Shown here: positions 33,322 to 41,516 of the stretch, one piece after another | Position numbering within the stretch: position 1 is the stretch's first letter | How the letters are laid out: each line of letters starts with the position of its first letter | Assembly: GCA_009801015.1 (NCBI GenBank) | Contig: VHZZ01000068.1 | Coordinates: 258,701 to 300,216 of the forward strand | Length of the DNA stretch: 41,516 nt | Source: Silene noctiflora | Lineage: Eukaryota; Streptophyta; Magnoliopsida; Caryophyllales; Caryophyllaceae | Direction: 5' to 3' | Made by a program: the position numbers and the translations under genes | The notes under the pieces: generated by a model | Database searches by the model: none | What the model was told of the DNA's origin: nothing | The model's input: the letters and a program-made list of their open reading frames with translations, nothing else

Positions 33322-35765
33322 TATGTATTTAATCAAACAAAAAATCTTAATTCTCATTCATGAATCATACATGAGATCTTATTCTTCTCTCCCATTCTAA
33401 AAAATTTGAATTTTTTTTTGTGATTGATGTGAGTAAATGTAAAAACAATGCACCATACAATTCGTGACTTTAACCGCACCAAATTCATGAGTAATGTGTT
33501 TGGTTATGGATTGTTTTAATTGAATGCAATTTTGTGATTTGTTCTTATTTGTATGGTTTGTTCTCATTTATATCTTCATTTAGGGACATCTTGATATAAA
33601 GTTGTAGGACGATATATGCAATTGGACCACCATACCCGTATTGTTAAAAAGGTTGATAGTAGACATTTTAACGCGCTTTTGGTAAACGACATATATTCAG
33701 TAAATTTTAGGTGAATCGGTTTTACAATAAAATAATGTTAAATCATACAAAAAAGGCAATGGTGACCTTATTACAAAAAATATTTGTGTGTGGAAGTTCC
33801 TTCAACACTAACTCCAATAAGTAGATTATATATCTGATGTATTACCACCAGTACTTGTATAGTTTCTGAGCATTATAATAGAATTTTTGAGTTTTGTTTT
33901 AAAAATTATGAGTTTTACTATAAAGTTTTTGAGTTCATTCACTGAAATATTAAGGTCAAAAAATTATAATAAAACTCAAAAACATTATATATGATTTTAG
34001 TTAAGTTTGAGTTTTGATGAAAAAATTAAAATCTAACTTATAAATTTTAATAAGCTTAAAAGAATACACATGCTCAAAAAATAAATAAAGTCTGAGGTAG
34101 TAAATCCGATGTATGTTCATTTTTTCCCTCTAACTCAAACAAACAAAAAAGTTCATTCAACACTAGAACTTTCGAGATACGGTCTCTGACTAAGTTATTG
34201 AGATACCACTTTTATTGGCATCGTTTATGTATTTTTTTCGTATCCCTTTTATTTGTGATTGTGGTTCAAAATGCTTCTTCCATTTGGTAAATGTTTTCAT
34301 AATTATCGTATCTATTTTATCTTATATTGTAACCATTTTTATTAATAGCTTTGTTTATAGTATTCATACTCATTTTATTGCTTTTTGTACCATTTTTCCG
34401 TCAATTTGTAATCGGTCTCTCAATAAGTTTATTGAGAGACTGTTCTCATGAGACCTTTTGTAGTAAAATATCACTTCACTTTATAATATCATTTGTATAA
34501 AACTGTTTTATACAAGATTTTGTGATATATTACTCGTATAATTTTTGTGCCATTTTATTGTACCGTTTTGTTTATTTTTTTTATTTTATTTTTGTATGAA
34601 AATGTATTTTATTTTATTTCTAGACTTATATACGTTGAGTGTCGTAGTTACTCACCTATATACGAGGCTTAATTGGATTGAGTTGTGGACTTGTGGTTTA
34701 CTAGGACTACCATTCTACCTTTCTATGTAGTGCAATGCTCGTTGTGTAAGACTATAAGGCGATCTTACACAAGTATATTGTAAATATGCTGAATAACTAC
34801 ATATTCCATTAGTATGGATAACGAATTTTTGGTGGGCGGACATAAATTTGTTTTACTCTATATTTGCGAAACTGTTTTACACAAAACTAACTAATAATAA
34901 AACATGTAATTTCGTAATCAATAGATTATCCTTTATCTATAAAAGTCAAAGCATTTAGAAACTTCCAATCGGCTCCTTGATTTTAGGGTAAATGGCCCCA
35001 TGATCATTTCTTCCAATTAATTACTTCCTCTCCTCCAATTTTATTTGTTTTTTATTTTACAAACTTCAGATTTCTGAATATTCATATTCATATGTTAAGT
35101 TTATGATAAAAAATTTATTTACATAAAATTTATGCTAAAAAACAAAACACGAAAAAAAAAAAAAAAATCTATACAAAAATTCATATGTTCAACAACTACA
35201 AATTAATAAATTTTAAACTAATAAATTAAAAAAATTAAAAAATAACAAACCGAATAAATAATAACAAATAAAATATGGACAAGACAATTCATAAAACAAA
35301 AAAAAAAATAAAAAAATCGTTATTTAAAAAACTAATTATTTCTGTATTTTTATAATGTCGAGCGAATGCGTTGTTTTTACTTACGTCTAAGTTAAACATA
35401 TAAATTTCTTTACTTTTTACATCGGTATAATTGTAATACTAATATCATATTTTTATTAAATATTTTCACCTTCTTATTGATTTTTCAATTTATTAAAATT
35501 AAACCCGTGCATTTTTATTATCGCTAAATGAGATGCATAAGATGTTGGTAAGTTGAGGTATATAATATGTCTCATTTATGGAGGATTAAATCCTTCGTGA
35601 TAATGAATTGGCTCCTCCCATCTTTCCCATGTCCTTCACATTCACTTGTGCGTGGTGATTGTAAATGTCAAATGTGTGGGATTTCTTTTTTTCAAATGTT
35701 TTCTCAAACCAAATGATTATCTAGTGTATAATGTGTGGACAATATGAATAGACTTTCTCCACTTA
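33322..35765. other. AT-rich intergenic DNA with MITE-like debris
   Basis: No gene is recognised. About 33831-34115 is bounded by imperfect inverted ends around GATGTATTAC and GTAAATCCGATGTAT. About 34171-34465 is bounded by GGTCTCTGACTAAG and GGTCTCTCAATAAG motifs that fold on themselves. Both may be old MITEs. A 16-bp poly-A tract lies near 35155. Confidence 0.4.
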
Positions 35766-35978
35766 CTCCCTCCGTCTCGGTCATTTGTTGTCCTTTGATT
35801 TTGGCATAAAGACCGAGGAAAGAGGAGGGAGTTAATTATAAGATGACAGGTGGAATAAATTGAATGTGAAAGATCGAGTTACTCATCAAATGGAATTCTA
35901 AAATAGAAATGACAACAATTGATGACTAAGACACCCCAAAATAGAAAAGGATAACAAATGACCGGGGCGGAGGGAGTA
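35764..35978. mobile_element. Stowaway MITE
   Basis: The element (35766-35976) starts CTCCCTCCGTCTCGGTCATT and ends, in inverted orientation, with ACCGGGGCGGAGGGAG. It is flanked by TA on both sides, the duplication used by Tc1/Mariner-derived Stowaway elements. Length is 211 bp and no protein is encoded. Confidence 0.9.
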
Positions 35979-36820
35979 TTTAGCAATCAGTGGACTATAA
36001 AACCAGTTGTATATATCTGGTAATATAGATTTCGAGCTTTATAGCAAAGGATTTAAGTTTATATGTACATTTTACGAGCTTTATTGAAAAGAATTTGAGC
36101 GCTTTTGTAAGAAAAATTTAACTCAAAATATTGTATTGAAACTCAAAAATAATTCATATAAACTCAATAAAATTTTAATTGTAACACCTAAAAAATTAAA
36201 ATGTAAATCAAAATTTTTAAAAGCTCCAAAAAAATTGCATATAAGCTCAATTAATTTTATATTGGATGTACGATGCTCATATATACATCTTGATGTATAG
36301 TCCTATTTGTGCTTGTATAGTATGCAATGATTTTTTGTAGGTTAATTCCTTATTTATTGATTATATTAAATAGATGTTTAATAACTAATTAAATGCCAAA
36401 ATTCTTGTTTAAGACGTCTAATCCGTTTTAAACCTAAAACGGATCTAGCAAATATGATAAATGAAACAAAAAGAAGGATGCCTAAGTAGAGTTGATCATT
36501 GATCGTTCCCGTCCATTAAGCCCAGCCCACGAAATAGACGGGTACAGACAATATTTTAAGAAAAATAAAAAGGCCCGACCCGCTAATCCATCCCAAACAC
36601 GCAAACCCACTTGTCCGTAGACCAAAATTTGACGTGATTCCGACTCAAATCCGCATTTGATCACCTCTGTGCCTAAGGACTAACAAAAAATTTGTCCTAT
36701 ATATACGCAAATAATAGCATATTTAACCGTTTTCATCTTAAAATAGATATTATCGTTTAAATACAGACTTATTAAAACAAAATGATGGTCTTTAGCATAG
36801 GGCAAAATATTATTTATTAT
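35979..36820. other. AT-rich spacer
   Basis: No gene is recognised. It contains many ACTCAAAAA/TTGAGCT-like words shared with 33880-34085, suggesting another old copy of the same unclassified repeat. Confidence 0.35.
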
Positions 36821-37037
36821 TTAGTAAATCAGCTTATCTGATTGAAGACGAGAATTATTCGTCACAAGCTGAAGACGGATAGTGCCCCTTTCACAATATC
36901 ACAAGTGGGAGGGCAAGTGGGGTGCTCCATTTAATTCTCACTTGATTTTCCACTTGCATATTGTGAGAGAGGAAACTACCCGTTTTCAGCTTTTGATAAA
37001 TAATGTCCGTCTTTAACTAGAATTTGTGTTAGTAAAT
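36821..37037. mobile_element. MULE-type MITE with 9-bp target duplication
   Basis: The element (36830-37028) is flanked by TTAGTAAAT on both sides (36821-36829 and 37029-37037). The inverted arms span about 65 bp, for example AAGCTGAAGACGGATAGTG on the left and its imperfect complement around 36981-36992 on the right. Confidence 0.75.
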
Positions 37038-37049
37038 TGACACGGGAAA

Positions 37050-37197
37050 CAAAGTGTTTTGGTTGTGACGGACGCTATCCGTCACAAGTTGATGAATAAT
37101 GTCCATTTCCCTCCCACTTGCCTTCTCACTTGCCTTATTGTAAGAGGGACACTATCCTTTTTCAGCTTGTGACGAATACTGTCCGTCTTAAATTCGA
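37050..37197. repeat. Second GACGGA foldback, related to the preceding MITE
   Basis: The left arm GTGACGGACGCTATCCGTCA and the right arm, inverted GACGGACAGTATTCGTCA, belong to the same family as 36830-37028. Target duplications are not evident. Confidence 0.6.
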
Positions 37198-37411
37198 ATT
37201 TATCCAAGAGAAATTAGGTGAAGATGGTGAGAGAGGTCCAAATTCCAAAAGAGATTGATAGTTAAAATGATGATGATCTCGTCAGTTGTTTTCTTCCCAC
37301 AAAAAGAGCTCATCATTGTCAACCCGCGCGGCCTCTTATTCAATAATCCTGCGCCACCTGTTCTCTTTGCCCTCGTAATAACGTCGGCTTAGAATGCATT
37401 ATCTTATTTTA

Positions 37412-37973
37412 TTTTATTTTCGGAAAATTCACGTGGTATCCTCGAACTTTGTCATTTTTCGCAGGGTATCTAACTTTTTAAGTTTGTGCACATGATATCC
37501 CTGAAATATGATTTACAAGCATAACATAACCTTTTTATCGTTTTTATAATTTTCAATTGAGCATAAATTATAGAGCATAAATCGGAATTGATTAATTTTT
37601 TTTTTTCAAATTGATTAACTTTTCGAGATCTATAAGTTGATAAAACGAAAATGGTCATTCGGAAATTTAAGATCGAAGATATGGTTGATTTGAGATTTTC
37701 GTTAAAAAAAACCCTATAAAATGTCTGTCGACAATTTTTTTTTCCTCAAATCATTAATTATGACTAGATAATCATCTTAGAAAAAACATTTGGCCGATTC
37801 TGAATTCCGATCTAGGAGTTATACGCAATTGAATTTTTTTACAACGACAAAAAAAGTATGTTGTGCATGAAATTTAAACATAGAGGGTATAATGTACACA
37901 AACTTAAAAAGTTGGGTACAATATGCAAAATGGCAAAGTTCAAGGGTACCACATGAATTTTCCGTTTTATTTT
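37412..37973. mobile_element. MULE-type TIR element
   Basis: The element (37421-37964, 544 bp) is flanked by the perfect 9-bp repeat TTTTATTTT. Terminal inverted repeats begin CGGAAAATTCA and run at least 90 bp. Each contains about three spaced GGTATCC-like motifs, the same layout as the nested MULE at 14197-15140. No transposase is present. Confidence 0.85.
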
Positions 37974-38319
37974 TTACAAAACAGGCCACGATTTCGCGAA
38001 TAACTAATTAGCTATAATACGAGAAGTAGTAACTTTAGGTAAATCTTCTCGGAGAATTGCCTGCAACTCTGATGGTTGAACATCTAACAATTTGTGATGA
38101 CTTTAGTAGAGGACTAAACACCTTGGTTTGCTAGCCAATCCTCGGCTCGATTTACCTCTTTATAAGCATGTTTAATATGAATTGTCCCATTACTTGTTTC
38201 TCTCGTATTAGGTTTAGAAAATACGGTATCCGTATATATAAAGAATTTGTCAATATGGAAAACTCTCGTCCTTTCGAGACTAGGGCCAAAAGTTCTGCAC
38301 TCATAGAAGTACATTCCCC

Positions 38320-38705
38320 ATACTAATGGTGGAGTTAAGGGCGCTCGATAAAAAATTCGAAGTTTTTAGTTAAAAATTTTCCATTTTTTCCCGAGCATCC
38401 CTTAAACCCTTATTTGTTCACCCTTATTGAAATTTTTCTCTCCCGATGGGTTTAATTCCTAACTCCGCCACTTTCCCGCATGAATAAAATTTTGCCATCT
38501 AAATGCTACGAAATACATACCCCATACCAATGGTGAAGTTTTTAGTTAAAATTTTCAATTTTTTTCCGAGCTTCCCTTAAACCATTACTTATTTACCATC
38601 ATTGAAATTTTTTTCTCCCGATGGGTTTAATTTCTAACTCCGCCACTCCCCCGCATGAATAAAATTTTGTCATCTAAATGCTAGTATGAAATACATACCC
38701 CTCTT
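38320..38705 (-). repeat. Tandem duplicate of the dispersed GGCGGAG-family repeat
   Basis: Two diverged copies (about 38320-38520 and 38521-38705) share CTCCCGATGGGTTTAATT, CTAACTCCGCCACT and CCGCATGAATAAAATTTT. Each ends with an AAATACATACC-like word, suggesting local duplication of one inserted copy. Confidence 0.7.
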
Positions 38706-39363
38706 GGTCGACGACATTAGTTAATTAATAATTTAATAGAGATTATTTCCATATTAAGACAAAACAAGGGGGAGCCCAACTAATAATGTAATTTGCGCTC
38801 CTTAATATAATCTTTTTGTCAATTTGTTGAATTTTGTCATCTAAATGCTACAAAATTAGAAAAAATAATTAGTTTGAATAAAGGTTTTGCCCTACTAATT
38901 AATAAAGCTTGATTAACTACTAAAAGTAGAATTTATTCAATATTTGCTAGATGAAGAAAATCTAAATCTAAGTACAAATCACTTTCTCATTTTGTCTCTT
39001 TATTTTGATTGATTGCTATTAATATTCTCTTAGTAGATGATAATTTTTCCGGGGTTATAATGAGACGAGACAGCTTAAGCAACTAGAGATCGATTCGATT
39101 AAAGCTTTGTCAAAGTTCAGCTTGTGTGACCTTGACTCAAGCTTGGGCTGGACTGCACGCATAACTAATTAACGAGTCATGTCGAGCTAACATTAGGCCA
39201 ACTTGAAGAGGTCGCAAGCGACTCAACTTGTGTGATAAAATAATATTATGTTCTTATTTTATAAAAAATATCTATCATGCATGCATGATTATATCTATGC
39301 ATAACCATATCAAATTTTTTTTTTATTGATTTACCCAATATTTTTATGTACACCTCAAAATAG

Positions 39364-39564
39364 AATAGCTAGGTACCCATGAACACTTAGATCAACTGGC
39401 AAGGGGTTGTTCTAGCTTAACCAGAGGTCTCGTGTTCGTTCCCTGGGAACGCAGTAGTGTTGAAACTCATGAGGGAGAGCTTTACCGCCCTAGTGATCCT
39501 ACCCGGCTCGACGCCGGATTAAACCGGATGGTTTACACCAAAAAAAAAAAAAAATAGCTAGGTA
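39364..39564 (+). mobile_element. tRNA-derived SINE
   Basis: The element (39376-39552) is flanked by the 12-bp repeat AATAGCTAGGTA (39364-39375 and 39553-39564). It contains an A-box-like CAACTGGCAAGGGGTTG and a B-box-like CGTGTTCGTTCCC and ends in a poly-A run. The downstream body includes CTACCCGGCTCGACGCCGGA. Length and RNA polymerase III promoter layout fit a plant SINE. Confidence 0.85.
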
Positions 39565-39619
39565 AACAAATTATCGGAACAAATGAACTATAACATAACC
39601 GTTGTACATAAAACTTAGG

Positions 39620-41250
39620 CCATGTTCTGTATGACTGCAACTGTCTAAAATGAACCGAACTGAACTTAATGGAGCTGAACTGAACTGAACTGAACTAAAG
39701 TACGAGTTAATTTGTAAAAAAAAGAGCTAAACTGAACTGAATAAAGCTGAACTGAACTAAAATCTTAGTCTAATTTAGCATGATTAGGTAGAAAACCGTT
39801 GTTTTTATAAAGCCTATCGAAGTTTAGAATACTTTTTACCGTTGCAAACCGTGTGGGAGACTGGGTCCTTTAGGTCATAAAAAATAATTAGATGGCCCTC
39901 TAAAGTTTAAGTCTCAACATCAAAACTACTTTCTAATCTACTTCCACATTTTTAATACCTCTTTTTTCTACTTTCTTTTGCACTATTTTTTCTGCAAAGC
40001 ACTTTGTTATAAAGGATGATGAAGCCATCTAAAATGTAAGAATCCTATGCTTTATTGCAAATTATCACTTGAGACGGATAAAATCTGATCGTTTACAATA
40101 AAATGTTAACATTTCCTGGTAAAAAAATTGACAGGTTATTGGTAAAGAATGACAATTTTAGTTATAATTTTATATTATTAAGGCCCTGGTTTTTTTGGCT
40201 GAATTGAACTTAATGGAATTGAATTGAACCGAACTGAATGAAGCTAAATTGAAATAAAAGTTAATTTGTGAAAAATGAGCTGAAGCGAACTGAATTTAAC
40301 TAAAATGAGGTGTAATTAATTCTAAAAAAACAGACTTAAATGATCATTTTTTATCATTAAGGCCCTGATTTTTTTTGGCTGAACTGAATTTATTGGAGTT
40401 AAATGATCATGTTTTATTATAAAATGTTGATATTTTTCTCGTTTTAATTCTCGACCGTCTCAAGGGAGACTAGTTGATGCTTTATTAGATTCTTTTACTT
40501 AGTTATTTTTATTATTATTATTGTAGGTTTTTAGTTACCATAAGATTCCTACACCATCATCATCCTCTTATGGTTTATGTTCCCCACTTTATCTATTTTC
40601 TTTTGTTTTGTGAATAGGATTTGCATTACAACATAGATTATGTCTCTTTGTGCTAACATAGGACATTAATATGGAGTAATTATTTAGTTAGGGAAATATT
40701 ATTTTCACCTAATTGTGTATAATTAATTCATACTTTGTACATAACACATACAAGTACAAATTAAAGGCCATGTTTGTTATTGTGGTCTTATTCTCACAAA
40801 GTCAATATTTTTTCAAGACAACATTTAAAGCATATACTTAATAGAGGCGGAGCCGTGATTCACAGTTAGGGGATGAAAAAAGTTCGGCGAGACAAATTAG
40901 TAATGCTATAAAGCGAACTTTGAAAAGGTTCGAAAATTTAAACTAAGCGCTCCTCTAGGTTCAATTCACCACTAGTCTCATACAAAAACCTTAAGAACCT
41001 TAACCCTAGACGACAGCCACATAACCTAGTTAATTAACCATCACCTCGACTTCTTCCACTCAATGTAAGGCCCTGTTTTTCCGATTAAAATAAGTTAAAC
41101 TAAACTAAACTGAATGAAATAGAGTTGCGGTAGTAAGAGTTAATTTAAGTAGCGCATACCTGAACTATTTTGAGCCTTATTGAATGAGCGGTTGGGCAGA
41201 ACTAAACTTAAACAAACTTAACAGGACTAAAATAAACTAAAATAAGTTGA
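39620..41250. repeat. Dispersed GAACTGAACT-rich repeats
   Basis: Three separate blocks (about 39620-39790, 40180-40410 and 41060-41250) contain variants of GAACTGAACTGAACT, mostly near GGCCCTG followed by a T-run. The repeated pentamers suggest subterminal repeats of an unidentified MITE family. No reading frame is present. Confidence 0.55.
40845..40990 (+). repeat. Dispersed GGCGGAG-family repeat
   Basis: It starts AGGCGGAGCCGTGATTCACA, then AGTTAGGGGATGAA and AAATTAGTAATG. These words match the copies at 23407 and, inverted, 32840. Confidence 0.5.
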
Positions 41251-41275
41251 AATTAAGACATAAAGAACCGGAACT

Positions 41276-41516
41276 CACTACTACAAAAAACATCAAAGGA
41301 ACCAGGTAGAAGAAATCGGTTAAACATTCAACCCGTTTTCTTTGACATAGGAAATCAGTTAAACATTCAACCGGTTTAACCACAAAACCGGCTTCAAAGA
41401 TATTATCAAAGAGACCGATTTTCCAAAACTAGTTTCAAAGATAATATCAAAGAAACCGGTTTTGGCCAATAACTGGTATCCCACTCAGTGATCAAAGAAA
41501 CCATTGTTTGGTGACA
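41276..41516 (+). mobile_element. End of a CACTA (En/Spm) transposon, continuing beyond the window
   Basis: The terminus CACTACTACAAAAAACATC is the classic CACTA inverted-repeat start. It is followed by subterminal repeats in both orientations around ATCAAAGAAACCGGTT and GTTAAACATTCAACC. The other end and any transposase lie outside the window. Confidence 0.8.

Noticed and set aside
34215..34730. Two short hydrophobic plus-strand frames
   Set aside because: They are translations of T-rich MITE-like DNA, with no conserved domain and no gene-like flanks.
39376..39552. A tRNA gene suggested by the A-box and B-box motifs
   Set aside because: The boxes belong to a SINE: there is a poly-A tail and a 12-bp target duplication, and no complete cloverleaf.

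Overview
The window is nuclear DNA from a flowering plant. Genes carry GT-AG introns, intergenic DNA is AT-rich, and Helitrons, MULEs, Stowaway MITEs, SINEs and a CACTA end are present. The protein families are typical of eudicots. Frequent ACTCCGTAT-type repeats suggest Caryophyllales; that is an inference, not a proof.

Positions 1-6026 hold the most notable feature, a tandem array of about 2 kb units carrying seven complete MIR395 hairpins and one cut by the left edge. All eight encode the same 21-nt product, which differs from textbook miR395 by C instead of U at position 7. Three units also carry a conserved TATA-like box and a palindrome just upstream of their hairpins, so each may have its own promoter.

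Positions 7187-31773 hold the genes. In order they are a PBL2/PBL3-like (APK2-like) receptor-like cytoplasmic kinase (minus), a damaged mTERF copy (plus) running into a 30-N gap, a basic proline-rich protein gene (minus, C-terminus lost in the gap), an intact mTERF gene (plus), a UTR1/UTR3-like UDP-galactose/UDP-glucose transporter (plus, 7 exons) and a FOUR LIPS/MYB88-like R2R3-MYB (minus, 12 exons). Kinase, transporter and MYB are the same three neighbours found in Arabidopsis at At1g14350-14370 and again at At2g02800-02820. The mTERF and proline-rich genes lie between two of them here. All three complete multi-exon genes could be spliced by eye with every exon in phase.

The two mTERF copies come from a segmental duplication. 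The left copy took a Helitron upstream of its coding region, then a MULE inside that Helitron, and its 5' coding end is replaced by an inverted copy of its own downstream sequence.

Positions 31774-41516 contain no recognisable gene beyond the MYB promoter. They hold a second Helitron of the same family, a Stowaway MITE, MULE-type elements with 9-bp target duplications, a tRNA-derived SINE, several unclassified dispersed repeats, and the end of a CACTA transposon leaving the window on the right.
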